A stretch of DNA of 64,000 nucleotides from Karalla daura (lineage: Eukaryota; Chordata; Actinopteri; Chaetodontiformes; Leiognathidae): NCBI GenBank assembly GCA_029224185.1, contig CM055191.1, positions 4,438,036 through 4,502,035 on the forward strand. Reading direction: 5' to 3'. A program made the position numbers and the translations under genes. Shown piece by piece: positions 13,261 through 24,832 of the stretch (position 1 is the first letter of the stretch; each line of letters begins with the position of its first letter). Under the pieces are notes generated by a model that was given only the letters and a program-made list of their open reading frames with translations, was not told where the DNA came from and did not search any database.

Positions 13261-14377
13261 CGGCTGAAGGCACTGACTCATTCATTTCCTTCACCTGTCT
13301 TTGGAGCCCTCGCCAACAATTACAAGGTCAGAGACGCAAAACACACACATATGGCATCCACTCTCACACTGATTCTGAGCCTCCAGCCAGTGCGATCCTG
13401 CTTATTTTTGGAGACTGGAGGGAACCTGGACTCGAACCAAGGTCCACGTTGATGCGACTCCACTGTGACACCTTGTTCATGTCATTGCACTGAACCAAAC
13501 TGAACCTTCAGTTTTTGAGTGCGACTGGCATCAAATCCTGATGCTCCCAGAGCAAAATATAACGTTTTGCACTTGTTATTTATACTAGCATGACAGATTT
13601 GATTTATTAATAACGCTTATTTACTGTGTATTGTGCTGCTGCTACACTATTACTTCTCAGTGTGCGATCAATACAGTTTATCTATCAATCCAACGCCATT
13701 AATCACTGTCATCAGTGATAGTCCAACATGGGATCCTACTAAAACCTTCACATGACTTCACCCTGAAGGTCTTCAGGGGTTTGGTTCCTCTGCTGCTCTC
13801 AGCTCTCCAGCGGAACCACCTGAACCTGCACACAGCTCCAGCAGGTGCAGACGCTGGATAAACAGGCAGATTGGATCACATTGAACAGATTCAGGCCTCG
13901 GAGCAGTGACAGACCTGTCAACAGCCTCCGCTTGTGAGCTCTAAGTGCCTCAGAGAGCAGCTGTTAGAGCGTGTACGTCCAGGTAGAGATGTCAGCACCG
14001 CTCCTGGTACCGCTCCTATTCCTATTCCTACTCATACTCCTGCTGCTGACGAGCTGATTAAGAGGCAGGATGTGTGTCACAATCCATAAATCACATCTAA
14101 TCAGCCGGATGCTGTCAGCTCCGCTCCCCTCAGCACTACACGGGGTAAAGACAGCAGACTGTAGCAGGGAAACACAGAGCAGATATCTCCATTCCTCCCT
14201 CGGAGAGGACAGGAACCATGGTGTCCTTCTCTGGGCAAAGTCGTCTGAGCAGCACTGACATGAAACACTGCACAGACACAGCTGTAAAGGGAGGGGGGGT
14301 GGGGAGGTGGAGGGATGGATGCTCATCACTCTCTCTCCTCTCTCTCCCTCACATCCTCCCCGCTGGGTTTCTACAAG

Positions 14378-14472
14378 GTCATTTTGGCGCACGACGCAGG
14401 ACGGGACACCCTGCCGCAGACGCGCTTTGCAGCTTCCTCTCACATCTCCATAGCGCACATAAACGTAGGAAG
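14378..14472 (+). other. Candidate 95-nt plus-strand exon
   Basis: Preceded by a long CT tract (CTCTCTCCTCTCTCTCCCTC) and TACAAG, followed by GGAAG|GTAAAAA. The body has many CpGs and stays open in two plus frames and at least one minus frame. It could be an untranslated leader exon of the RING-finger gene or a conserved regulatory block. The product is unknown. Confidence 0.25.
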
Positions 14473-14859
14473 GTAAAAACTTTACTGTCTTTTTGACGTT
14501 TGACCCTCTGAACAGCTCCAGAGAAGAGCAGAGGCACAAGGGCATCCGTCCCGAAACACACACACACACAAAACTGGGAGGATGGAATGGCAGCTGCACA
14601 CAGGCCCCACCAAAAACACACATACACACGCACGCACGCACACATACACGCACTTACATCGTCATCATCATTATCATTATCATCACAGTGTATCCTAGAG
14701 GAGGAGGAGGAGGAAAAGGAAGAAAATAGTGATGTTTTCTTTCTACGCAGCAGCGGCTCCAAGGACACATTTCCACTAATAAAAAATGAAAACTACCCCG
14801 CACAGATAAAGCTTCATGTCTCGCTTCTGAGCCTCTCTCTCCTCTCCCCCTCAGCCTGT

Positions 14860-15360
14860 CACCGGTGCAGCTGCAGGGGTCACCCGTCTAGATGCGCAGC
14901 AAACTCGCCTCGGTCGGAGGAATAAACGGAGTTGCATCGCGGAAAGAGAAAAAGAAAACGTAAATCTAGAAAGCGTTTGGACGCGCACCTGGCTGCGCGG
15001 CAGCGGCGGACAGGGAGGGAAAAACAAGGCAATTAACGCATTAAATTGCAGATGGCGCTAATTATAGCGGCGGTTTCTCACCTTTTTTCCTGTGCGGAGC
15101 GCAGCTCGGATCTGTGTCTGAGGACGTGTGAGGCTTATTTCCACGCAGGGAGTCACCCCGAGCACCTGGAGCAGAGAGGACCTCTGTGTCCCTGTGATGT
15201 GCGCTGACGTAGCAGCTCAGAGCTGCGCCTCCTCCTCCTCCTCCTCCTCCGCCCCCTTCACTTACTACACAGCATCCCTCTTGGATGGAGACACCGCCTC
15301 CTCCTCCTCCTCCTCCTCCTCCTCTAGCAGACACCATCTCTCTCCCAAAGCAGAGGGGGA
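14860..15360. promoter_or_regulatory. CpG-rich region with a minus-strand splice donor
   Basis: CpG-rich sequence with two CCT-triplet arrays (15222-15250, 15295-15325). On the minus strand, GCGCTCCGCACAGGAAAAAAG is followed by GTGAGAAAC (exon end at 15082), a good donor for a non-coding first exon of a leftward gene. No downstream exon of such a gene was recognised. Confidence 0.3.
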
Positions 15361-16249
15361 GGTCTGATTTGCATCTAAACCTCACACGTCGAACATGATG
15401 AAAACGTGATTTATGTGTGTACATTGTTTTAATTAGCCTCCATCATTGGGCCTGGTTGTGACAGGGTGGTATACCGGCGCACAGTCAAAGGCCGAGGCGC
15501 AGGTCTTTGCGCACTGTGAGATGCGCCAAATGGCGCAGTGATGAGCCTCCACCTGCACGTGCAGGGGCTCGTGCCTGTGATTGGCCATGTTTAAACATGA
15601 GAAAGAGAAGAAGAAGAAAGCAGAAGGACGCCCCTGGTGGAGAGCAGCACCTCGGGACGGAGAGCGAAGAGTCTCTGTGGAACTGAGGAGAGTCACAGCT
15701 GAGACAATAAAACTACAACGACTGTGGTTTCCTCGCTTCAAACAACACCTCCTGCATAGTGTATATACAGGTCTCAGTCCATCATACACAAAAACACACC
15801 TATCACTCTTTTGGACTGTGGAAGGAAAACATAAAACCAAAGCAGAGAACATGCAAATTCTACATATAAATACATTGATAAGACCAGAACTGAAGGATCT
15901 CCTTGTTGTGAGGTGACAGAGAAAATCTCAGCCACATTGCAGCCATTTAGTCTTTCAGCTAAAATTTTCGTAATAATGAAAGTGTTTATTTAAAAGCAGC
16001 TTTAGAGATATTAAAAGGAGACCCAAAAATAAAAACTCCTGCATTGCTTTTGTTGAATATAACAGTGAAACACTGACCCAGGGTGTTCAGCATGTCCAAA
16101 AACATCATCATGGTCCCAGCCAAGTAGAGATTTCAGACCTCCAGAAGAATGAGCGTGAACCTGTCTCTGATCCAGAACATAAATGAAGGACAGGACTGTG
16201 AGTCTGCTGCAGTTTGGTTTTCAATTTCTGGTGAAATGCCAGTGTTTCT

Positions 16250-16358
16250 GCTCCTGGTTCTTCCTCAGTCCCTGGTTCCTCCTCAGGTTCTTCCTCAGTC
16301 CCTGGTTCCTCTTCAGGTTCTTCCTCAGTCTCTGGTTCCTCCTCTGATTCTGGCTCCA
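16250..16358 (-). repeat. 30-bp minisatellite (three full units plus part)
   Basis: Units start at 16261, 16291 and 16321 (TTCCTCAGTCCCTGGTTCCT plus 10 bp), with only a few substitutions. The length is a multiple of three, so the minus strand stays open and would read EEPGTEEEPE-type repeats inside a 136-codon ORF. The last unit plus flank (16316-16358) is duplicated at 11195. Confidence 0.75.
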
Positions 16359-18689
16359 GCCTAACAGGCTGGATGTGGACACATCGTTCGTTGATAGCTG
16401 CATCAAAGCACCAGTGACCACTTAGCGAAGGGGAACAAGCTGAGAAGAAGCCAGATGTGGCAAACTGTGAGCATGAAGATAAGATTTTAGTGAGATTTCT
16501 CCCATAAATAAACCACAAAGACTTTCCTCATTGAGGAAATTAGCATCTGAAACCAGATCTGATACCAGGCCTGAAACCATTCCACCTTTGTCTGCATCAT
16601 GTGGGGTTTTTAGTGTTCCTCGGTTCTTCCACCTGCTCTTCAGGCTTCCAGCTGCTGTTGTCTCCTCAGGTCATCTATTGATCCCGCTGCTATCTGCAGG
16701 CTCTGCTGCCTCACTCTGATGGCTGATGGTGAGGAGCGATGAGCCAGTCGGGCTGTGAGGGCGACAATGGGAGCCATTACCACTGCTTTACCCGCTGATT
16801 TGATTTACTAGCTCCCCTGAGAGACAATACAGCGATACAGAGCTGAGCACAGAGAGCAGAGCAAAACAGAGACCGGATCCAGGGTTCAGACAACAAAACA
16901 TTCTTCCTTTGTCTGGGATCAGATGTTACACTCTCAGGTCTATTGACATCCTTTAGAATAGAGATGATGATAATATAATGAAATGACAGCATTCCACTTC
17001 CTGTTTACAGGGAATTGCTACATGTTGTAAGCTGTTCCATTAGTAATAAGTTGGAACATCTGCCCATCTATGACCATTTTAATTGACTTTGCTGATGAAT
17101 TCATTGTAATCACTGATGTGGTTCCATGTCCAGAAGTTTCCAGAAGCTGCTCTGACCACGTGCAGGACTTCCCAACAGGTTTGTTGACACAGCTAATGAA
17201 AGTGAACGTTCCACTTCCTGTTTACGTGGTGGGAAAAAGGGCTGCGTGTTGGAAACTGCTCTAATGTTCAATTCAGGCCTAATTTGGAAAAGTTTTGGAA
17301 ACAGGGTTGTTGTGCATGTGAACATGGTCTGATATCAGAGAGAAGGAAGGACAGGATGTCTCCTGTTCCTTAAACTGAAAAACAGGAACATCTGTTTTTA
17401 TTTTACCTCTGTAGGAGCTACACAATCTAGTAAGGTGATAATCTGAACAACTGAGTTATTTACTCACTATTTTCTCCAAGTAAGCTGTTTTTCTGCTTTT
17501 GTTTTGAATACATTTTTGATTTTATTGATGCCCATGATGATTATATCTTGGAAAGATCGCTTTGAATTGTCCTTGATTTCTTTCTTTCTTTCTTTCTATG
17601 ATCGTGTTCTTAGAGTTTGTAACATGCCAGTTTTGTGCAGGGGTTGTATAAAAGTGGGAGAGCTATTGTGTTTTGTGTCTGTTTTGTACCATTGAAAAGT
17701 CAGTTTTGTGTATTTGTGTTGGGACCCCTTTGAAAACATGATGCTCATGATCCTCATAAGTTCAGCAAGATATTAGAGGAGCTGATCACCGTAATCAGCA
17801 TTGTGTCCACTTACATACATGTAAAAGTTAAGCACTGTAGTTAAAAGTGGTCTTGAAAGGCCTCTTGAAACTCTTCTGATGAGCAGCATAATTGTTAACG
17901 CTTTCCAACCTCCTGTTCACAAACCAGCATCTGTCAGCTTGTCACTCGTGTCTGGATCAAAGCAGCCTCCTGAGAGGAGCTGGCAGGATGGTGACCACAC
18001 CCTGCGATCTTTGATTCCTGCTCCAGGATCATCTGTGGCTCTGCCCTCTCCCATCTCCTGCTCCTACCTATCAGATAAAACAACTGTACAGAGTTCACAC
18101 ATTCACCCCACACACATCACAGACCTGCCTGCCTGTCTGCCTGCAGGAGAGAGGTTGAGAGAGGATGCAAAGAAGCCTTTAGGCCTGACAGAGCTCATCA
18201 TCATCATCATCATAAACAGAGTTAAACTGAGTTGTTAAGCATGCAGAGACATGCTGTGTTCTCCTCTCTGTGGTTTCTGAGCCACTGTATCTCCAGCTGA
18301 TGACTCTGTGTTTTTTAATGCATCTCATTCTACCGGCCAGGACAAAAAGCAAGGTCACGCTCGACTGACACACAATTTGATTTCCAGACTGGATCAAATT
18401 TCCTGGACACAATAAAGGCACATGGAGTCAATTTGAGGTGGTGGCCCGGGCGGCTCTTATCTACCGCTGTAAAATGCAGCAATGAAGTGGAGGCTTAATG
18501 TCAAAACAGCAGCTCTGTCTCTGTCAATGTGAGCTCCACCTGGGGATTTAATGCCAGAAATGTTTGTGCTTATGATGGTTTATTGTGGCCGAAATGGTAG
18601 AATAATGGATCATGACTTTACAAAAGAAACTGATGATAATCAGTGAATTGTTTGGCTTCTTTTCAGGTTCGTCAAAATTCATTTTAAAG

Positions 18690-18742
18690 TATTGGCTTAG
18701 TGGTAAGTGCTGTTGCCTCGGAAAGAGGAGCATGAGTTGCTC

Positions 18743-18782
<40 letters not shown>

Positions 18783-18850
18783 AGAGAGAGAGACCTGTCC
18801 AGGGTGTGTTCCATGCCTTCACCCTCTTTGAGCTGCAGATAGCCTCCATC
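18690..18850 (+). mobile_element. SINE fragment interrupted by a (GA)n array
   Basis: The head GGCTTAGTGGTAAGTGCTGT and the tail GACCTGTCCAGGGTGTG match the ends of a common fish SINE-type repeat. The middle is replaced by (GA)n at 18749-18793. Confidence 0.5.
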
Positions 18851-19665
18851 AAGCAGGTAAATTGATGTGATGGATGTGTGTGATGGATTAGACGCGGGTT
18901 TGTCTCCGCCTAGTGGTCACTAGAGGCACTGCATACACTCCTAAAGACGTACCTGCACAAAGAAGATGACTATTTCCCCTTGGTGCCACAGTCTTGATTA
19001 TCACAGTTTCTGAATATTATGAGGTTCACACATCACAGCAGCTCAGTGTCGTTCATGATAGGACACAAGAGCCGCTTTGACGGGTGTTTCTACTGTTACG
19101 TAATTTCATGAAAACACGTCTGTGCTGTGCAACAAAATGCATCTCTATTACATCTTGGACAGAACTACTCCAACAATGCATACATGGCCAGTGGTGCTGA
19201 GAATAAATGTTCCTCCTCCTCTACCTCCTCTTCTATGTTTCTGCTCCACTTTGCGCTCATTGGCTGCAGCTTCCTCCCTCCGATTGACGCAAACCTCAGC
19301 GAAGCCTCAGCTGCGCCACGCAGCGTCTGCTCTGCGCCACTGCAGCCGTGCGAGAGGAGGAGGTGGAGAAGGAGAAGGAGGAGGAGGAGGAGGAACCATA
19401 GAAAACGACTCAGACGCGCTCAGACTGAGGAGATGGAAGGTGCGCTTTGTTTACCTCCTTGCACATGTCTCAGGATGATAACGATGGTGATGGTGATGAT
19501 GCTACCGCAGTCGCTGATCTGAGAGCTGCAGCCTGAGAGGAAGAGGAGGAGGAAGAGGAGGTGGCAGCTGTGCAGGATTTCTCCCTGTTTTGCTCTGGTT
19601 TCTGGCTGTGGGTCTCAGAGAATGACGCCCGGCAGGAGGCGCCTCCCTGCGGCCTGGTCTCGACC

Positions 19666-19751
19666 ATGAGAGGCGGCAGCAGCATGGACCTGCTGTGGAG
19701 GATCCTCGCAGCCTTCAGCTTCGACTGCTTCAAAGACTCCTCGTCCTCAAG
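19666..19751 (+). CDS. RING-finger gene exon 1
   Basis: Encodes MRGGSSMDLLWRILAAFS, then FDCFKDSSSS, ending AG before a GTGAGTT donor. A 15-codon upstream ORF (19478-19522, MITMVMVMMLPQSLI) precedes it, which could dampen translation if transcription starts further left. Confidence 0.72.
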
Positions 19752-21023
19752 GTGAGTTCGCATCCATCACGTTTGGGGAATCACCCTCATTACCTGGATC
19801 GACCTGTTTTTTTTCCCCCCTCCTCCTGTCCGTATTCTGGAGGTTCATTCTACCACTGAGCCTCAGTCTCACCTGTTCACCTGGTCAGTCAGACTTTCAC
19901 ACCAAATTCACACCATGAGGTAAATTAGGTCAAATGATGTTCCAAGTGCCAACCTGTATGGCTGCACATGGCTTTGCAACACATGTATTTCAAGGACTGA
20001 AATGAAAGACTACACCAGCCCGGTCCTAATGCCACATGTTCTCATCTATTCACCCATATGAATCTATTTAATCTCTATAAACATGAATGGGCTTGAATTT
20101 GTGACAGGACTGCTGTGACTGAGTCTCAGAGGTCAGCGCAGGCTGTGCTAAATCAGACAGAAATAGGTCCTTTTTTATATATATATTCTAGTCCGGAGGG
20201 GAAATGTCCTCCTTCACTTCCCAGTTGTTATGACAACAGGTTTTTCTGAGTCATTATTCGCTCTGATTTGATCCTCACGAGGCCACTGCGTGTTACACAA
20301 CGGAAGGAAGACACTGAAAATCCTTTAAAAACCCAGATTTATTCCCACACATTGTGCACCGGTTTAAAAACAGAAACCCAGAGAGAGAGAGAGAGAGAGA
20401 GGAGGCCATGGGCCTGCACTTCACACTCTACACAACCTTGATTTCAACATCAGGTGAGGTCCAGGCACAGATCTGACACAGATTAGGCACAATCTCTCCA
20501 CTCCTCCCTGGTTCCAGTTTAACCAGTTGTTAAAAATCCAGTGAAAACCCTCGTCAGGGTGCAGTGGAAGAGCCTGTTTTCTGTTGTCATGTGCGACTGC
20601 TGCGACCTGTTTACCGCTTCTGTTTCCTGCCGCAGAACAGAAGCCACTAACGGTGTCGACACCGTTTTGTTTCTGTGTTTTCTTGCGAAGCGTTCCTTGT
20701 CGGGCTGAAGCCACCTGAAGACATCAGCCTGTCACTGTTTCCTGGCAGATTAATCGGCGACACAGATAGCCTCGAGCTGCGGGTCCCAGATACCCAGCTG
20801 CTGGGAGGCCACTCAGAAAAGGATTGATTTGCTTATCTTCCTGCTTCATTCAGCCGTCAGCTGAATCTCTTTTGTCTTATTTCTGACAAAAAACCAAAAG
20901 TGAAGTCATTGCCTGTGACTCCAGGGCATTGTGATGGCTCTTTCTGTTTTTATTTTTCTCCCCTCTCTCCGTGGGTCGATGAAATAAGAATGGAATCGTT
21001 TGTGGATTACCTTCTATAAAACA

Positions 21024-21076
<53 letters not shown>

Positions 21077-21217
21077 CCCCGGAGGTCAAAGACAAGACGA
21101 GACAAATGTTGCTGCGGTCGTCAGGAGGAAACGGCTCATCTGACAGCAGCTCGCTGGTGATTTATCTTTAATGTCCTCTTATCAAAGGGAGGCCAGCACT
21201 CCTCTGCGGCTGCATAT

Positions 21218-21253
<36 letters not shown>

Positions 21254-22941
21254 CTGTCTTATTGATCCAGCTCCCAGGAAGAAAGCAAATGAGCTGTAAG
21301 CAATACATCACCCTGTAACTGAAATGACCTACACCACAACACCTCAGGGTCTCTAGGATTCACATCGATGCAAATGAACCAAATAAATAGACGGATGCAT
21401 CAGTAGATGGATGGATCGACAGATGTGTTTTATACTGAGGAACTCTGAGGTCAGGGCTAACACACTGACACCAAACATCGTCTTATTCTTCTGCATAGTT
21501 TAATTTCCATCTTCTTTTTACTAGTGGTAGATATTCACATTGGAGTGTCTGCTTAGATAAGAGCTGCAATGTCTGATAAACTAATAAAATAACCAGTGAG
21601 TCCATTTAAACTTTATTTCAGTAAAATTGAGTCTAGATTCTCTGATTTCAGCTTCTTAAATGTGAATATATTCTGGTTTAGTCCACTTTCATGTCACTTC
21701 AGAAACCAAACAAGTGATGGATGAATCGAGAATATAATCATCGGATTAACCACAGAAATGATCGTTTCTTGCAGCCATGATGCCAAACAGCGTTTTGTGA
21801 CAATAAATCAGTCCATCCATCTGTTATTTTACCTGCTTGGTATCCTGATGGCGTCAGCTCAGCCTGGACAAACATCCAGAGACACAAAAGCACGATGAAG
21901 ACAAGGCGTCAGGAAACAGACAGACATGGGCACTGAAGGAAAAAGGCAGCAGCTTTGTGGAGAGTTTGTTAGTTTGTTGTAAAAGTGAAATGAGACTTGT
22001 CTCTGGTAGAGCCAGCTGTGTGCTGGAGGTAACAAAGTACAAATACTTCTCTACTGTACATGAGTCGATTTCCGAGGTATCCCTACATCACTTGAGTAAT
22101 TATTTATTGCAGAACCTGAACTGTCTTTCTTTTATTTGGGTGGCAGAGTTGCACCGGTACTTCTGCTTTTACCAGAGTGCTTTTTCACATATCTTAACAC
22201 TGCTTCTGTATTTTGTCTCCCTATCTTGAAGACCTTCCTCTTCCGAGAGCACGTCCTCTCCTAACCACTGCTCTCACCCCTCTTGACTAAAAATATCCAT
22301 CTACACGTCTCCTTTTACTTCCTATCGTTTAGCTCTTCTATCGACTATAGCCTCCTGTTGGACTGTGACACGCTAACAAGATCCCTCAATTATGTGTAAC
22401 TTCAGATAAAAGTGTCGGATCACATTAGTTTTATCGTCATTCGAGATGAAATACATCTCAGATGCAGAGTGTGGAACAACATTATGCGCCCCCATGACTC
22501 AGAAGCAAACAGACCAGGACACTACATTTTCCACACTATATAAATATAAACTGGAATATTGCACTTAAAAACATCACCCTCCTGTCTCCTCCCCCCAGGT
22601 CTCCCACCAAGCCGGGCTCCAGCCAGGCCGGCAGCCTGGAGAGCAGCTCCCTGACCGGCTCCCTGTCCCTGGGGCCCGACCTGCCCCACTGCCAGTGCTG
22701 CATCTCCTACGAGGCGCGCCTCAAGCGCCTCTCCTGCGGACACCTGTACTGCGACCCCTGCTGCGACCAGATCGTCAACCTGGCCTTCGAGGACATCGAG
22801 GGCCTGTCCGACTACCCCTGCCCCATGTGCAAGTCCATCCGGCAGCTGGGCGGCCTCGGCCCGTCCTCCTCCGGATACTTCTACGGACCCGACGGCATCC
22901 TGCAGCAGCAGCAGCAGCAGCCTGGGAGCCGCTGGGGCTGA
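19666..22941 (+). CDS. Small RING-finger protein (C3HC4), two coding exons
   Basis: Exon 1 (19666-19751) and exon 2 (22599-22941) join in phase (AG|G) into 142 codons plus TGA. The N-terminus MDLLWRILAAFSFDCFKD is short and hydrophobic; a Ser/Gly-rich linker follows. The RING then has the full ligand set: C-x2-C from CQCC, 11 residues, C-x-H-x2-C-x2-C in SCGHLYCDPC, 19 residues, and C-x2-C in CPMC. RING domains of this type usually recruit an E2 enzyme for ubiquitin transfer; the partner and substrate are unknown. The tail has GYFYGPDG and a Gln run from a CAG array. Two in-frame ATGs (19666, 19684) both have A at -3; the second also has G at +4. I do not recognise the family member. A 2.8-kb intron separates the exons. 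Confidence 0.8.
21025..21075 (+). repeat. (CA)n microsatellite in the RING-gene intron
   Basis: About 25 units; another (CA)n at 21221-21252. Confidence 0.95.
22030..22210 (+). repeat. Fish interspersed repeat (AAGTACAAATACTT... type)
   Basis: AACAAAGTACAAATACTTCT, then CTTGAGTAATTATTTATTG, follow a pattern common across teleost genomes (alternating AAGTA/CTTGAG motifs). No coding frame. Assigned from memory of the pattern only. Confidence 0.4.
22599..22941 (+). CDS. RING-finger gene exon 2 (RING domain and stop)
   Basis: Acceptor CTCCCCCCAG. Encodes the Ser/Gly-rich linker, the whole RING and the poly-Gln tail, ending TGA at 22939-22941. It is strongly GC-rich with C/G third positions, unlike the surrounding AT-rich spacer, as expected for a real coding exon. 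Confidence 0.85.
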
Positions 22942-23575
22942 ACACTGGCCTCCAGCCATGCCACCACATGGACTAGTGCCCCCACCCCCATCCCCGCCCC
23001 TGTCCCCATCCCTGTCCCTGTCCCCACCCCCTCCCCGTGTCCGTCAAACGTGTGAGAATGCATGACTTAACGTCCATAGGTTCAAAAAGTGCCAAAACCG
23101 CATCTCGGTAGATGGTCGGAAAAACTTGCACGTCATTCCTAACACAAACGTGGCTGAGAGACGGAGGAGTGGGGTCTCTTTGTTATTACCTAGAATGTGA
23201 TGACCTAGAAAACAAACACCTCATTCTTATTTTTCACAGCATGCAGCTTTTCTACCTACTGAACGTGACGTTAGAAGCCGGAGAGACCGAACCAGAGCTT
23301 TACATGATTTAACCGTGCCGTCGTTACTTGGTAAAGTTGATAACATTCCCGGTCGGCCGTCGAGTCCTTCCTTTGTACATTTTCTGTGAAAGTGTTGAGC
23401 ATTTTGCACATGACTCTCTGCGTGTTTGACTCTGTACTGTACATAGTGTCATGCAGGGCGGCTGGATTTTACAGTGTAAGCCTCTTCTACGGTGCCATGC
23501 TACTTTTTAAGTGTTCCAGATCATATTGTAAATATTTATTTTGTTAAAAAATAAAGTTTGTGAGCTGTGTGCAAT
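22942..23575 (+). other. 3' UTR of the RING-finger gene
   Basis: Runs from the stop to about 20 nt past AATAAA at 23550-23555. It opens with a C-rich stretch of CCCC(A/T)-type units (22978-23040), then turns AT-rich near its end (TTGTAAATATTTATTTTG). Confidence 0.7.
23550..23555 (+). promoter_or_regulatory. Poly(A) signal AATAAA, RING-finger gene
   Basis: Canonical AATAAA about 610 nt after the stop, followed by a GT-rich stretch (GTTTGTGAGCTGTGTG) fitting a downstream element. Confidence 0.75.
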
Positions 23576-23609
23576 AACAGATGAGAGTTTCTGAGCTGCG
23601 ATCACTTTT

Positions 23610-23615
23610 TTTATT
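23610..23615 (-). promoter_or_regulatory. Poly(A) signal AATAAA, mtmr11-like gene
   Basis: TTTATT on the plus strand reads AATAAA on the minus strand. It is the first canonical signal I see downstream of the mtmr11-like stop codon that sits before the opposing gene. Confidence 0.5.
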
Positions 23616-24130
23616 ATTATTATTATTGATCAGGATCAAAACATGCCCATACAAAAAAAAGAAAAAAAATTATGTACATCTGGCAAATTGAAGTGACGCT
23701 CGTACCAAAAAAAACCCCAACAAAAAAATCAACATTAAATTATACAAAGACACAGCTGGAGATCAGAGCAGCGGGGTACAAAGATGACCTTGTGTGTTTT
23801 TTATCCATGGAAGAGAAGTAAATGCATTGGCATCACAGCTGCAGAGCTCTGAGGAGACGTCCGTGTGCCTCCATATGGATGTGACCAGTATGTACAGCCA
23901 CCCGAGGATCTCATGGCCCACAGCTGCCGTCCTGCCTTCAGAAACGCAGAGGAAAACTCCCCGTCCCTCAGTGTGCGACGGCCACGACGCCCAGCGCATC
24001 TACTTGACACCCACATCATGCAAACGACGACCTGGTGGGACTTAAAGGAGCAGACGCTGTTTCCCTTTGTGCTTCAGACGCAGCCAGACACGTCCCGGGT
24101 CCCTGAGCCCGGACGCTGGCCGCATGCTAA

Positions 24131-24132
<2 letters not shown>

Positions 24133-24162
<30 letters not shown>
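24133..24162 (-). repeat. (CAG)10, CTG repeat in the mtmr11-like 3' UTR
   Basis: Ten perfect CAG units on the plus strand; the transcript would carry (CUG)10. Confidence 0.85.
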
Positions 24163-24163
<1 letters not shown>

Positions 24164-24435
24164 CCAGGGGGGACAGACCTGATGGACGGCCAACAAGGGA
24201 GGACGGCCGCTTCCCTTTGCTGCTTCGTGCTGCACCCTCCTGGAGGAACGATGGAGAGGCTCGCAACGTTTTGGTCCGAGGTCACGCTTATTTACACGCA
24301 TGAGATCTGAGATCGACCGGTCGGAAAAATACTTGTAGATTAAAGTTTAGATACGATTATACTAGTGGAGACCTGAAACGGTGTCAGTCATGCAGGAGCT
24401 GATTCTACTGCGCTCTGATGCAGTAACTTCAGCCC

Positions 24436-24466
<31 letters not shown>

Positions 24467-24788
24467 ACACACACTCACACAGCAGTGAACTGAATACAGG
24501 CCTCTCGCTGCTCCTAAGCAGGCATGCAAAGTGGCGAGATATGAGAGCAGGACCAAAATAGCTCCCATGCCCTAAATTCCATATTAAAGTCACTGGTCAC
24601 AGCACCAGGAGCTCAAAACTATTCAAAGCTAAAGATACAAAAACCTGGAGATGTGTGAGTGTGTTTTTTTTGCATGTTAGCGTGTCACAATACCGGCTTT
24701 AAAGGGAGCGCTGATAGAAGAGGAGGAGGAGAGCAGAGTGCAGAGAGACGTGTGGCCTGACAGCCATGTGACAGGCTGCAGGATGAAA

Positions 24789-24832
<44 letters not shown>

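Larger units (their letters stand above)
9771..19560. other. Upstream region of the RING-finger gene, no coding gene recognised
   Basis: Holds the candidate promoters and exon listed separately, the 11195/16316 inverted repeat pair and SINE debris. The stretch at 19260-19560 is CpG- and GGA-rich and is the likeliest proximal promoter or 5' UTR of the RING-finger gene. Confidence 0.45.
19752..22598 (+). other. Intron of the RING-finger gene
   Basis: GTGAGT to CCCCAG. It contains two (CA)n tracts (21025-21075 and 21221-21252) and a fish-type interspersed repeat near 22030-22210. I see no other exon in it. Confidence 0.75.

Noticed and set aside
15062..15424. 120-codon minus ORF with poly-Gly runs
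   Set aside because: Driven by the CCT triplet arrays; no domain and no conserved context.
16261..16350. Possible CRISPR-like array (regular 30-bp period)
   Set aside because: Units are contiguous without unique spacers and lie in vertebrate DNA; it is a minisatellite.
22522..22959. 145-codon antisense ORF over RING exon 2
   Set aside because: Shadow of the GC-rich coding exon; the plus frame has a full RING ligand set, a splice acceptor and a stop.
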